From Streptosporangium lutulentum (lineage in GTDB: Bacteria > Actinomycetota > Actinomycetes > Streptosporangiales > Streptosporangiaceae): a stretch of DNA of 64,000 nucleotides. The stretch's first letter is position 1. Each line of letters starts with the position of its first letter. Both the position numbers and the translations under genes were made by a program. The notes beneath the pieces were generated by a model. That model saw only the letters and a program-made list of their open reading frames with translations. It made no database searches and had not been told where the DNA came from. The stretch spans positions 6,696,001 to 6,760,000 of the forward strand of contig NZ_JAUSQU010000001.1 in NCBI RefSeq assembly GCF_030811455.1, in the 5' to 3' direction. Below are positions 25,091 through 33,882 of this stretch, piece after piece.

Positions 25091-25909
25091 CTACTCACCC
25101 TTCCACTGGGGGGCGCGCTTCTCGGCGAAGGCCGCCGCACCCTCCATCGCGTCCTTGGAGCCGAACACCGGACTGATGATCTCTCCTTGCTTCGCGAACA
25201 TCTCGTCCCTGCTCCAGTCGGCGGACTCGACGATCACGCGCTTGGTCGCGGCGAGCGCCAGCGGAGCGTTCGCCGCGATCTTCTTCGCCAGTTCGAGTGC
25301 CCTGGCCAGCGCCTCGCCCGCGGGCGTGACGTGGTTGACCAGGCCGAGCTCGTACAGCCGGGAGGCCGGGAAGTGATCACCGGTCAGGGCGATCTCCATG
25401 GCGATGTGGTACGGAATGCGCTGCGGCAGCCGCATCACACCGCCCGCCCCCGCGACCAGGCCGCGCTTGGGCTCGGGCAGCCCGAACTTGGCCTCCTCGG
25501 AGGCGATGATGATGTCGCAGGCCAGCGCCAGCTCACAACCGCCGGCCAGGGCGTAGCCCTCGACGGCGGCGATGATCGGCTTCTTCGGCGGCGCCTCGGT
25601 GATGCCGCCGAAACCCCTGCCTTTCACGACCGGGAAGTCCCCGCTCAGGAACCCCTTCAGGTCCATGCCCGAGGAGAACGTGCCACCGGCGCCGGTGAGG
25701 ACGTAGGCGGAGACGTCCTTGCGCTCCTCCAGTTCGTCCAGTGCCGCGGCGATGCCCCGGGCGACCGCGCCGTTGACGGCGTTTCTGGCCCGGGGCCGGT
25801 TGATCGTGATGACGGCGACGCCGCCGTCCACCTCGACCAGGACTTCAGCGGTCTCAGCGGCTGCAGCGGCTTCAGAGGGGGGTGTGGAATTGCCGGACGC
25901 GTCGGACAC
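25091..25909 (-). CDS. Enoyl-CoA hydratase
   Basis: A 272-residue crotonase-fold enzyme: VAVITINRPRARNAVN, the oxyanion loop FSSGMDLKGF, GYALAGGCELALACDIIIA with the first catalytic Glu and FGLPEPKRGLVAG with the second. It hydrates trans-2-enoyl-CoA in beta-oxidation. It has an Ala-rich N-terminal extension (about 25 residues). It lies 10 nt after a short-chain dehydrogenase of the HSD10 type, so the two probably catalyse successive steps. Confidence 0.92.
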   Translation of the reverse strand: MSDASGNSTPPSEAAAAAETAEVLVEVDGGVAVITINRPRARNAVNGAVARGIAAALDELEERKDVSAYVLTGAGGTFSSGMDLKGFLSGDFPVVKGRGFGGITEAPPKKPIIAAVEGYALAGGCELALACDIIIASEEAKFGLPEPKRGLVAGAGGVMRLPQRIPYHIAMEIALTGDHFPASRLYELGLVNHVTPAGEALARALELAKKIAANAPLALAATKRVIVESADWSRDEMFAKQGEIISPVFGSKDAMEGAAAFAEKRAPQWKGE

Positions 25910-25919
25910 CGGATGACTC

Positions 25920-26693
25920 CTACTTGGGCTGGAAGCGGATGCCGCCGTCGAAACGGACCGTCTCGGCGTTCATGTAGTCGTTCTCGATCAGGGAGCGCAC
26001 CAGCTGCGCGAACTCCGAGGCCTGTCCCATGCGCTTGGGGAAGACCACCGGGGCCACGAGCTTGGCCTTGAACTCCTCCGCGTTGGGCGAGAAGCCGTAG
26101 ATCGGGGTGTCGATGATGCCCGGGCAGATGGTGTTGACGCGGATGCCGACCGCGGCCAGGTCACGCGCGGCCGGGAGGGTCATGCCGACGATGCCGCCCT
26201 TGGACGCCGAGTAGGCCACCTGGCCGGTCTGGCCCTCCAGCGCCGCCACCGACGCGGTGTTGATCACCACGCCGCGCTGGCCGTCCGCGTCGATCGGCTC
26301 GGTCTTGGCGACGGCCGCGGCGCCGATGCGCATGAGGTTGAAGGTGCCGATCAGGTTGACCTCGATGACCTTGCGGTAGGAGGCCAGGTCGTGAGGCGAG
26401 CCGTCGCGGTTCACCGTCCGGGTCGCCCAGCCGATGCCCGCGCTGTTCACCACGACGCGCAGCGGCTTGCCGGTCGCCACCGCCGCGTCCACGGCCGCCT
26501 GCACCTGCTCCTCGTCTGACACGTCGGTCTTGACGAAGACCCCGCCGAGCTCGTCGGCGAGAGACTTGCCGCGCTCCTCGTTGAGGTCGGCGATGACGAC
26601 GGTGACACCGTGCGCGGCGAGGTCGCGGGCCGTGGCCTCGCCGAGGCCGCTGGCACCGCCCGAGATGATTGCTGCTGCTCCGTTCAGGTCCAT
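25920..26693 (-). CDS. HSD10-type 3-hydroxyacyl-CoA dehydrogenase (SDR)
   Basis: A 257-residue SDR: ISGGASGLGEATAR (NAD-binding Gly motif), Asp36-type IADLNEE favouring NAD, VNSAGIG, catalytic YSASK and CPGIIDTP. The layout (KTDVSDEEQV, VVINTASVAALEGQ, FPKRMGQASEFAQLV) is that of type 2 3-hydroxyacyl-CoA dehydrogenase, oxidising 3-hydroxyacyl-CoA. It forms an operon with the downstream enoyl-CoA hydratase. Confidence 0.92.
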   Translation of the reverse strand: MDLNGAAAIISGGASGLGEATARDLAAHGVTVVIADLNEERGKSLADELGGVFVKTDVSDEEQVQAAVDAAVATGKPLRVVVNSAGIGWATRTVNRDGSPHDLASYRKVIEVNLIGTFNLMRIGAAAVAKTEPIDADGQRGVVINTASVAALEGQTGQVAYSASKGGIVGMTLPAARDLAAVGIRVNTICPGIIDTPIYGFSPNAEEFKAKLVAPVVFPKRMGQASEFAQLVRSLIENDYMNAETVRFDGGIRFQPK

Positions 26694-26726
26694 GAGCGGA
26701 CTTTAACGCGGAGACCGAATGAAGTT

Positions 26727-27080
26727 CTACTCGGGGTGGGCTAAATTTCCCCCGATGGCGCTGCCGACGTCGGGATAAACCTTTATCCGCCGGTCAAGTC
26801 CCGTCGTCCGCAGGATCCGCGCGACGGGCGCCTGGGGCGCGGCCAGGGAGACCCCTCCGCCCTCCCCGGTGGCCAGCCGCCAGGCCTCGATCAGCACGGA
26901 CAGGCCGCTGGAGTCCATGAAGGACAGGGCTGTGAGGTCGAGGACCAGCCAGGCGCCGTCGAGCTTGATGGCGTCACGGACCTCGTCGCGCAGGAAGGGG
27001 GCGGTGAAGAGGTCGAGCTCACCCTCGATGGCCACCACCACGGCGTCACCAACAGCGCGGCGAGCCAACCGTAGTTTCAT
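26727..27080 (-). CDS. STAS-domain anti-sigma factor antagonist
   Basis: A 117-residue RsbV/SpoIIAA-type protein. The phosphorylation site is intact: LTALSFMDSSGLSVLIEAW. When dephosphorylated such proteins bind an RsbW-type kinase and release a sigma factor. No anti-sigma or sigma gene is adjacent. The PP2C-HATPase protein at 13605-15845 could be a functional partner, by inference. Confidence 0.9.
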   Translation of the reverse strand: MKLRLARRAVGDAVVVAIEGELDLFTAPFLRDEVRDAIKLDGAWLVLDLTALSFMDSSGLSVLIEAWRLATGEGGGVSLAAPQAPVARILRTTGLDRRIKVYPDVGSAIGGNLAHPE

Positions 27081-27184
27081 CAGTCCTCCTCGCGCCCATG
27101 GGGCAGACCTACTTTACGTCGCCGACATGGCGTGCGAGGTCATGCAACTCTACGATCATTCATGATCCTTTACCAGGAATTCCC

Positions 27185-27916
27185 TCAGGGCGGGGCGAAG
27201 CCGTACGGCAGCTCCAGCCTGTGGGCGGCGAGAAGGTCGGCGTCGGAGAGGATTCTCCGGGTCGGCCCGTCGGCGGCGATCACCCCGCCGGAGAGGATGA
27301 GCGCGCGATCACACAGCTCCAGCGCGTAGGGCAGGTCGTGGGTGACCATCAGGACGGTCACGTCGAGGCCCCTCAGAACCTCGGCGAGCTCGCGCCGGGA
27401 GGCCGGGTCGAGATTCGACGACGGCTCGTCCAGCACCAGGATCTCCGGCTCCATGGCCAGCACGGTCGCCACCGCCACCCGGCGGCGCTGGCCGAAGGAC
27501 AGGTGATGCGGGGGCCGGTCGATCGTCTCCAGCATGCCCACGCGATCCAGCGCGTCCTTGACCCGGCGTTCCAGCTCCTCGCCCCCGATCCCGAGGTTGG
27601 CCGGGCCGAAGGCCACGTCCTCGCGGACGGTCGGCATGAAGAGCTGGTCGTCGGGGTCCTGGAAGACGAGCCCGACCCGCCTGCGGATCTCCTTGAGCGA
27701 GTTCTTGGCGACCGGCAGCCCGGCCACGGTCACCGTGCCGTGCCCGGCGGTCAGGATGCCGTTGAGGTGCATCACCAGCGTCGTCTTGCCCGCGCCGTTC
27801 GGGCCGAGCAGCGCGACCCGCTCCCCGCGCCCGATCGCGAAGTCCACTCCGAACAACGCCTGCGTGCCGTCCGGATAGGCGTACGCGAGACGGCTCACCT
27901 CCAGCGAAGGTGTCAT
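27185..27916 (-). CDS. cbiO: Cobalt/nickel ECF transporter ATPase
   Basis: 243 residues from ATG 27916, overlapping the cbiQ stop by ATGA. Walker A GPNGAGKTTLV, Q-loop VGLVFQDPDDQLF (typical of ECF ATPases), signature LSFGQRRRVAVA, Walker B ILVLDEPSSNLDP, and H-loop MVTHDL. It drives uptake through CbiQ and CbiM. This is the last gene of the three-gene unit. Confidence 0.93.
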   Translation of the reverse strand: MTPSLEVSRLAYAYPDGTQALFGVDFAIGRGERVALLGPNGAGKTTLVMHLNGILTAGHGTVTVAGLPVAKNSLKEIRRRVGLVFQDPDDQLFMPTVREDVAFGPANLGIGGEELERRVKDALDRVGMLETIDRPPHHLSFGQRRRVAVATVLAMEPEILVLDEPSSNLDPASRRELAEVLRGLDVTVLMVTHDLPYALELCDRALILSGGVIAADGPTRRILSDADLLAAHRLELPYGFAPP

Positions 27917-28680
27917 GCCAGCAGCCCCCAGGTCCCGAGCAGCGCCACGAGCGCCGCGCCAGGCAACATACCCGCGATGAGCCACTGCCGCGAAGACGCG
28001 GACAGGTCCTGGATGATCGGCAACGAGCCGGTGTAGCCGCGGCTGAGCATCGCCAGGTGCACCCGCTCGCCCCGCTCGTAGGAGCGGATGAACAGCGCCC
28101 CGGCCGACTTGGCGATCACCGGGATGTGCCGTACGTCCCTGGCCGCGAATCCCCGTGACTCCCTGGCCACCCGCATCCGGCGCATCTCGTCCAGGATCAC
28201 GTCCATGTAGCGGAGCATGAACATCGCGATCTGCACCAGCAGCGGCGGCAGCTTCAGCCGCTGCGCGCCCAGCAACATCAGCCGGGGCTCGGTGGTGGCC
28301 GCCAGCAGGATGCTCGCGACCACGCCCAGGGTGGCCTTGGCCAGGATGTTCCAGGCGGCCCACAGGCCCGCGGCGCTGAGCGACATCCCCAGGAAGGACA
28401 CGCGCTCGCCGAGCCCGATGAACGGGATCGCCACCGCGAAGACCACGAAGGGGATCTCGACCACCATCCGCCGCAGCACGAAACCGGCCGGGATCCGCGC
28501 GGTCAGCGCGACGGCGGCCAGGAGCAGGACGTAGAGCCCGAAGGCCCAGAACCATTCGCGCGGGGTGGCCACCACCACCAGCGCGAATCCGGCCACCGCC
28601 GCCAGCTTGCACTGGGGCGGCAACCGGTGGATCAGCGTGTCGCCGGCCCGGTAGAGCTGATGGTGATGACCCGCGCCCAC
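27913..28680 (-). CDS. cbiQ: Cobalt/nickel ECF transporter transmembrane protein
   Basis: A 255-residue T-component starting at GTG 28680, one base into the cbiM stop (TAGTG). It has about five membrane helices and the coupling motifs RMRVARESRGF-like DEMRRMRVARESRG and RSYERGERVHLAMLSRGYTG, the two Ala-Arg-Gly type segments that contact the ATPase. It is part of the CbiMQO importer. Confidence 0.92.
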   Translation of the reverse strand: MGAGHHHQLYRAGDTLIHRLPPQCKLAAVAGFALVVVATPREWFWAFGLYVLLLAAVALTARIPAGFVLRRMVVEIPFVVFAVAIPFIGLGERVSFLGMSLSAAGLWAAWNILAKATLGVVASILLAATTEPRLMLLGAQRLKLPPLLVQIAMFMLRYMDVILDEMRRMRVARESRGFAARDVRHIPVIAKSAGALFIRSYERGERVHLAMLSRGYTGSLPIIQDLSASSRQWLIAGMLPGAALVALLGTWGLLA

Positions 28681-29702
28681 TAGACGGTCGCCTGTTCCTT
28701 GCCGGTACGGCGACGCACCACGAGGAACAGCCCGCCGCCGGCGGCCAGGGTCACCCCGACGCCGATCAGACCGGCCACGCCGACCGGGACGCCTCCCGCG
28801 TCGCCGTAGTCGGCGAGCGGCTGCTCACCCAGCGCGTGGTCGGTGGCCTGGCCGATGAAACCCTTGTCCTGGGCGACCCGCTCCAGGCCGTCGGGCGAGG
28901 AGGAGGCGTAGAAGCTGACGAGGCCCGCGAGCAGCGCCGCCACCGCGATGCCCGCCGGCAGGAACCAGCCGCGGCGGTGCGAGGCCGCCGCCACCGGGGC
29001 CGGGGACCTCCCCGCCACCGTGACGTCGCCGTCGGCGCCGCGCAGGACCAGCGGCGCGACCAGACCGCGCGCGCCGTACACCAGGTCGGGCCGGATCGCC
29101 AGCACGGTGCTGACGGTGACCGCCGTGATCAGGCCCTCGCCGATGCCGATGAGCACGTGCACCCCGCCCATGGCCATCGCGACCGTGCCGACGTCGATGG
29201 GCGCGGTGCCGCCGATCCAGAACAGCAGGCTGAACGCCAGCGCCGCGGCGGGCACCGAGAGCAGGGCGGCGACGAACGAGGCTCCCACGACGGCGGCCCT
29301 GCTGTGCAGGGCCCGGGTGATCAGGCGGAAGACGAACCACGCGACCACGATCGCGACGATGCCCATGAGCGTGATGTTGACGCCCAGGGCGGTCAGGCCG
29401 CCGTCCGCGAAGAAGAAGCCCTGCACGAGCAGGACCACGGCCACGCACAACACGGCCGTGTACGGCCCGACGAGTATCGCGGCGAGCGCGCCGCCGAGGA
29501 GGTGACCGCTCGTGCCCGCGGCGACCGGGAAGTTGAGCATCTGGACGGCGAAGATGAAGGCGGCGACCAGGCCCGCCATGGGGGCGGTGCGGTCGTCGAG
29601 CTCGCGTCGTGCGCCACGCAGGCAGACCGCGACGCCGGCCGCGGCGACTGCTCCCGCCGAGAGGGAGACGGCAACGTTGAAGAAACCATCGGGTACGTGC
29701 AC
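28680..29702 (-). CDS. cbiM: Cobalt/nickel S-component CbiM fused to a PDGLE domain
   Basis: 340 residues from GTG 29702 with GGAGG seven bases upstream. The mature start Met-His-Val-Pro-Asp-Gly provides the N-terminal metal site (Met1-His2) of CbiM/NikM. Six to seven helices are followed by a C-terminal periplasmic part with SSPDGLERVA and one more helix, a PDGLE domain that replaces CbiN. HLLGGALAAILVGPYTA is typical. A Nur-like box overlapping the -35 hints at nickel, but the metal cannot be fixed from sequence. Confidence 0.92.
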   Translation of the reverse strand: MHVPDGFFNVAVSLSAGAVAAAGVAVCLRGARRELDDRTAPMAGLVAAFIFAVQMLNFPVAAGTSGHLLGGALAAILVGPYTAVLCVAVVLLVQGFFFADGGLTALGVNITLMGIVAIVVAWFVFRLITRALHSRAAVVGASFVAALLSVPAAALAFSLLFWIGGTAPIDVGTVAMAMGGVHVLIGIGEGLITAVTVSTVLAIRPDLVYGARGLVAPLVLRGADGDVTVAGRSPAPVAAASHRRGWFLPAGIAVAALLAGLVSFYASSSPDGLERVAQDKGFIGQATDHALGEQPLADYGDAGGVPVGVAGLIGVGVTLAAGGGLFLVVRRRTGKEQATV

Positions 29703-29732
29703 GACAAGCCTCCGAAGTGCGGAATCGACCCC

Positions 29733-29771
29733 ACTTTAGGCCATGGGCTTGTTGTTGCAACAGATTGGCAT
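29733..29771 (-). promoter_or_regulatory. cbiM promoter with a Nur-like box
   Basis: On the minus strand TTGCAA (29755-29760) and TAAAGT (29733-29738) are 16 bp apart and fit -35/-10. TTGCAA-N5-TGGCAT (plus strand 29755-29771) resembles the remembered Nur (nickel Fur) site, tTGCaa-N5-ttGCAA, with the TGC and GCA cores kept. It would let metal-loaded regulator block RNA polymerase. Confidence 0.4.
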
Positions 29772-29793
29772 TAACGACGGGATGGCTGGAAGG

Positions 29794-31722
29794 TTAACGG
29801 AGCAGCCGCCGCAGGAACGTCCTGGGGCCGAAAGTGCGGACCACCGTGCTGAGCCGCCCCTTCCCCGCCGTGGCATAGGGCCTGACGCTCCACCTGGCCA
29901 GGCCCCTCCACCACGTGCGCGGCGGCACGATCGTCTCCGCCGTCGCCTCGATCCGGAAGCGCGCGGGCGGCCCTCCCAGGTCAAGCTCCAGGTAGGCGTC
30001 CCAGGTGCCGGATCCCAGCCGGCTCATCGCCTGCCGGATGGTGAACGCGCCGCCCGCCCTGACCGTGACCGGCACGCGCCGCTCCCGCCCGGACTCCCGC
30101 TCCCGCCACACCAGATGCCGTACGGCGCGCGTCGCCGGAGTGGCGGCGCCCACCGTGACCCTGCCGTCGAGCACCAATCTGTTCCCCGCCGTCCAGCGGG
30201 TGCGCGCCAACCGCACCCCGCCGGGGACGCCGACCACGTAACCGCCGATGTCGAGGCTGAGATTGCCGTAGGGCCGGGTGAAGTACGGGAGGACGACCAC
30301 GTCGCCGACCATGTGGGCCACCGGCTGGGCGATCCGCCCGTCCCGGTCGGCGCCAAGCCGCGCGAGGCGGGGAACGCCCTCGAACTCGACGCTCACGTAG
30401 ACGTCCCAGACGCCCGAGGACAGCTCGGCGACATCGATGATTCCGGTGAACTCCTCGCAGTCGCCGGTCACGGGGACCACGACGTCCGTCACGGAGTCGG
30501 CGAGGTCGGCGAGCGGCCCGGCGCCGCCGGGCCGGCGCCGCAGCACCAGGGCGAGGGCGCCGCCGACGATCTCCGGGCGGTCGCCCTGATCCAGCGTGCT
30601 CAGCGCGACCCTGCCGGAGACGGTCAGCCGTCCCTCCCGCTCCCATCGGAGCCCGGTGAGCTCCCGGCGGACCACCGCAGACTCGATGTGCGCCAGCCGT
30701 ACCAGCCGGTCGATGTCCTCAAGCGCGGCGATCCGGCTCCGGTCGATCGCGGGGAGCCGGGCGCGGACCCCGTCGGTCAGCCACCGCTCGCACATGTCGG
30801 TCACCTCGGCGACGATCTCCTTGCGCTGGACGGACCCCGCCTCCAGGAAGGGCTTGCCGAGGCTGCCGAAGGCGTCCATCCGGAAGTGGCGCCGCAGGAG
30901 ATGGTCGCGGAGCGTGCCGGGCTGCACGTGCTCGACCATCAGCTCGATCGGCCGCTTGATCATCTGGAGCCAGGAGACCGGGTCGCGGCTCCCCTGCCGC
31001 TGCATGATGCTGGTGCCGTCGGGCCGGGCGACCAGGTGGTAGCAGTCGTAGTCGGCGACCACCGAGATCACGTCCGCGTGGCAGTAGGCGTGGGTGGTGA
31101 AGATGAGGTCCTCGCCCACGAGCATGGTCTCGTCGAAGCGGATGGCGTGCCGCTCCAGCATCTCCTTGCGGAACAGCTTGAAGCAGCTCAGGCTGTTGTA
31201 GACCGAGCTGTCTTCGAGCGGCACCTGATCGGCGCTCTCGCGGAACATCGAGGCCGGCGCCTTGCGGCCGTGCCCCACGATCTTCCCGAGAACCATGTCC
31301 GAGCCGTTGCGGTCGGCCATCGCGAGCATCCGCTCCAGCGCCTCGGAACCGAGATAGTCGTCCGCGTCGCAGAAGAACACGTATCTGCCGCGGGCATGGG
31401 AGAGCCCGACGTTGCGCGGGCGACCGGCTCCGCCGGAATGCCCCTGCCGGATGACGCGGACGACGCCTCGATGGCAGGAGGCGTAGAGGTCGAGCAGTTC
31501 GGCGCTGCCGTCGGTGGAGCCGTCGTCCACGACGACGACCTCCAGGCTGACCCGCTGGATCAGCAGGGACGTCAGGCATCGGTCCAGATAGGACCTGCAG
31601 TTGTGGACGGGCACGATCACGCTGACGTCCACGTCGGACTGGCCGGTCTCTTCCCTCGTGATCTCGCCGGCGCTCTCGCTGCCGAGCTCCGTGCGGACTC
31701 GCTGGAGGATCGTTCTCGTCAC
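29794..31722 (-). CDS. GT2 glycosyltransferase with long C-terminal region
   Basis: A 642-residue protein. Residues 28-240 are a GT-A domain: VSVIVPVHNCRSYLDRCL, VVVVDDGSTDGS, GRPRNVGLSHARGRYV and the DXD-type motif FFCDADDYLG. Residues 240-350 are helical. The C-terminal 290 residues repeat beta-rich segments (SRVRVALSTLDQGD region, GVWDVYVSVEFEGVPRLARLG and GTWDAYLELDLGGPPARFRI). This matches polymer-type transferases of the TarS/TagF-like group with accessory domains. No signal peptide. A role in teichoic-acid-like or surface glycan synthesis is inferred. Confidence 0.85.
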   Translation of the reverse strand: MTRTILQRVRTELGSESAGEITREETGQSDVDVSVIVPVHNCRSYLDRCLTSLLIQRVSLEVVVVDDGSTDGSAELLDLYASCHRGVVRVIRQGHSGGAGRPRNVGLSHARGRYVFFCDADDYLGSEALERMLAMADRNGSDMVLGKIVGHGRKAPASMFRESADQVPLEDSSVYNSLSCFKLFRKEMLERHAIRFDETMLVGEDLIFTTHAYCHADVISVVADYDCYHLVARPDGTSIMQRQGSRDPVSWLQMIKRPIELMVEHVQPGTLRDHLLRRHFRMDAFGSLGKPFLEAGSVQRKEIVAEVTDMCERWLTDGVRARLPAIDRSRIAALEDIDRLVRLAHIESAVVRRELTGLRWEREGRLTVSGRVALSTLDQGDRPEIVGGALALVLRRRPGGAGPLADLADSVTDVVVPVTGDCEEFTGIIDVAELSSGVWDVYVSVEFEGVPRLARLGADRDGRIAQPVAHMVGDVVVLPYFTRPYGNLSLDIGGYVVGVPGGVRLARTRWTAGNRLVLDGRVTVGAATPATRAVRHLVWRERESGRERRVPVTVRAGGAFTIRQAMSRLGSGTWDAYLELDLGGPPARFRIEATAETIVPPRTWWRGLARWSVRPYATAGKGRLSTVVRTFGPRTFLRRLLR

Positions 31723-31797
31723 CGCCGCGCCCCTCGTCGGTCACATAGCGCTTATGTAGCGTCTCAGTATGTGACGAAGAACCGTGCGCAGGCGGCC

Positions 31798-31849
31798 GAT
31801 CTACTTTGTTGGTCCTTCCACCTGTCTATTTTGTTGGTTCTCCAACCCG
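31798..31849. repeat. Imperfect direct repeat in the GT2 upstream region
   Basis: TACTTTGTTGGTCCTTCCAC and TATTTTGTTGGTTCTCCAAC lie about 24 bp apart. They sit in the 210-nt gap upstream of the glycosyltransferase gene, where its promoter must be. Possible regulator site; no known consensus recognised. Confidence 0.4.
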
Positions 31850-31932
31850 CGCGCCGAGGTTGCCGTACCTGGTGAACGGCACCCGATTCGTGCGACTTGC
31901 CCCCTCAAACCCGGGCATCCTTACCCCCGGGC

Positions 31933-32895
31933 CTACACCTTCTCGTTCTGGTCGAGATCGTCGCGGTTCTGCTCGTGCAATGTCCGCGCGGCGACGAGCA
32001 GGTGTTTCCGGTAGCGCCGCCGCGCCAACCGCATGAGGACGTAGAACGCCACCGGTATTCCGACCAGCAGCGCGAGGAGGTGGACCGGGAAAATGATCAG
32101 GGTTCTGGTCTGGCTGGACGTCCCGTCGGTTCCGGAGGCCGACACCGTCGCGTGACAGATGCACATGAACGGCGGGTCCTCCCACTTGAGGGCGACCTCC
32201 CGGCTGGTTCCGCGGAGCACCGTGAAATCAGGGAACGGGACGTCGCGCCCGTCCACACGGACATTCAGGCTCTTCTTCCCGAAGAAATCCCGGTGCACGG
32301 TTCCGAGGTTGTCGACGGTGACCCCGAACTCCACGGGACCGCCCATCGCGAACTCCGGTACGCGCAGTCCATGGACCCGTATCGAGGTGTCGGTCGGCCC
32401 CGGCACCGTGATGTAGAGCGGCGTACCGATCGCCCGGTTGAGCTTGATGTTGCCGCCGCCGGGACCGGCCGGCGCCACGAAGAGCAGGGCGACCTGATGC
32501 TCTCCGTTCTCAGGTTTCGCCGGGAGGTCGATCCGTACGGTCACCTGCTGCTGCCCACCTGGAGCCAGCCGGAAGTCGCCGGGCCTGACCTTCAGCCAGT
32601 CCACCGCCGAGTGGGGGGAACTCGGCTGGAAGATCACCTTTCCGCTGCGGTCCGTGGTGAAGTCGGTCCGGTCGACGACGATGTCGACCGGCAACCGCCC
32701 CTTGTTCGTGACCATGAACGACTGACGGTCGCCGATCGCCTTGGGTTCGATGACGAGTCTCGTCGGACTCACCATCAGCGAGAAGTCCGGATCAGGGGCC
32801 GCGCCCGACATTCCAGATGCTCCCGGGTACGCCACCGACGCGACGCCGCCCGCCATCAGGAATGCGGCGATCACGCGCTGAAACGTTCGGACCAC
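31933..32895 (-). CDS. DUF916-like membrane-anchored surface protein
   Basis: A 320-residue protein with a signal peptide (FLMAGGVASVAYPGASG), then two Ig-like beta domains: SLMVSPTRLVIEPKAIGDRQSF with WLKVRPGDFRLAPGGQQQVTVRI, and GTVHRDFFGKKSLNVRVDGRDV. A C-terminal helix (LLALLVGIPVAFYVLMRLA) precedes a basic cytoplasmic tail (RRRYRKH). This is the DUF916/DUF3324 layout found with WxL proteins in Firmicutes. It lies 38 nt downstream of a small secreted protein on the same strand. Confidence 0.7.
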   Translation of the reverse strand: MVRTFQRVIAAFLMAGGVASVAYPGASGMSGAAPDPDFSLMVSPTRLVIEPKAIGDRQSFMVTNKGRLPVDIVVDRTDFTTDRSGKVIFQPSSPHSAVDWLKVRPGDFRLAPGGQQQVTVRIDLPAKPENGEHQVALLFVAPAGPGGGNIKLNRAIGTPLYITVPGPTDTSIRVHGLRVPEFAMGGPVEFGVTVDNLGTVHRDFFGKKSLNVRVDGRDVPFPDFTVLRGTSREVALKWEDPPFMCICHATVSASGTDGTSSQTRTLIIFPVHLLALLVGIPVAFYVLMRLARRRYRKHLLVAARTLHEQNRDDLDQNEKV

Positions 32896-32932
32896 CGCGC
32901 AGCCCCCTTAATACGGTCGTTTGACGAGTGCC

Positions 32933-33466
32933 CTACAGGGTGATCGCGGAGTAGAGGAGCGTGCCGCTGTAGGTGTCCGGACGGACGGCCGGGATGGTGA
33001 TCCGGTAGCCGTTGGTGATGACGTCGCCCCCGTCCGCCGACCGCTCGGTCTTCCGTGCCACCTGCACCGGGGCGTCGGGATCCAGCGGAACGTAGGCGCC
33101 CGCCTGGAACGGCCCTCTGACCTCCAGCAGGTTCATCGGGATGACGTCGGTGTTGGCCCCGATGGAGGGGGTGAGGTTCTGGGACGTCGGCTGGACCGTG
33201 ACGGTGTAACCGGCGAAGTTGTTCGTCGTCACCCTCATGGTCACGGCGTCCGGGTCGGTCACCGTGTCACCGGGGTTACCGCTCAGGGTGAACGTGGGGG
33301 TCAGCTCGGTCAGCGTGATCGCCAGTCCGACCTCCACGTTCGCGACGGTGGTGTCGGTGCTGGTGTCCGCCTGAGCCGTCGTGACCTGGCCGGACAGTTG
33401 CCCGATCGTTACGCCGGTCATCGCGAGACTCATAACCATTAAACGGGCTTTAGATACCGTTGACAT
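32933..33466 (-). CDS. Secreted WxL-like small surface protein
   Basis: 177 residues from ATG 33466 (GGGGG upstream; TTG 33478 also in frame). A signal peptide with cleavage near TAQADTST is followed by one beta-rich domain: VEVGLAITLTELTPTFTLSG, TMRVTTNNFAGYTVTVQP, and an end resembling WxL domains (YRITIPAVRPDTYSGTLLYSAITL, read as YRITIPAVRPDTYSGTLLYS). The W-x-L tripeptides themselves are absent. Pairing with a DUF916-like partner suggests a secreted protein presented at the cell surface. No cysteine pair is visible. Confidence 0.6.
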   Translation of the reverse strand: MSTVSKARLMVMSLAMTGVTIGQLSGQVTTAQADTSTDTTVANVEVGLAITLTELTPTFTLSGNPGDTVTDPDAVTMRVTTNNFAGYTVTVQPTSQNLTPSIGANTDVIPMNLLEVRGPFQAGAYVPLDPDAPVQVARKTERSADGGDVITNGYRITIPAVRPDTYSGTLLYSAITL

Positions 33467-33882
33467 GAAAACCCCCAAAGATCTTTTCGCTCACAGTAGT
33501 CAGACAATCACAAAACGTGCAAGCATTTAGAGGCCGTGTCGCCGCCTCATCAAAAGTTATGAACCCGGCCGATCGCACAGGGCACCCAGATCCCCACCTA
33601 TGCACACGCACATCGCACAAAACCTTCTGCGCACTTATGCGGGCATACCGATTGCGAGATCTCCCTGTTTCTGCCGGGCCGGCCGAATGATCCGGCTGCG
33701 GATTCCCCGGAAACACACGCGTTCTCCACGCGAACGCACGCATCGCGGATCGTGTCCGGCGCCGATCAGGGCAACCCTTTCCGACCTGTGATCGTCACCG
33801 ACGGAAAGCAGTCACGCACGCTCTGGAATCATCGCAATCCGGTGCAGTCACATAAGGCACATAGACCTAATAATCTGGTCGC
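33467..33882. other. 416-nt divergent intergenic region
   Basis: It separates the WxL-like gene (minus) from the penicillin-binding protein gene (plus). It is less GC-rich than its surroundings and holds no convincing ORF. TAATAATCT at about 33869-33877 could be a -10 for the PBP gene and would leave a very short or absent leader. No hairpin or repeat stands out. Confidence 0.5.

Noticed and set aside
29743..31875. A 710-codon plus-strand frame opposite the GT2 gene
   Set aside because: Antisense of a gene with intact GT-A motifs; no recognisable protein.
33450..33743. A 97-codon minus-strand frame in the intergenic region upstream of the WxL-like gene
   Set aside because: No motif and composition unlike a gene; it overlaps the start of the WxL-like gene in another frame.
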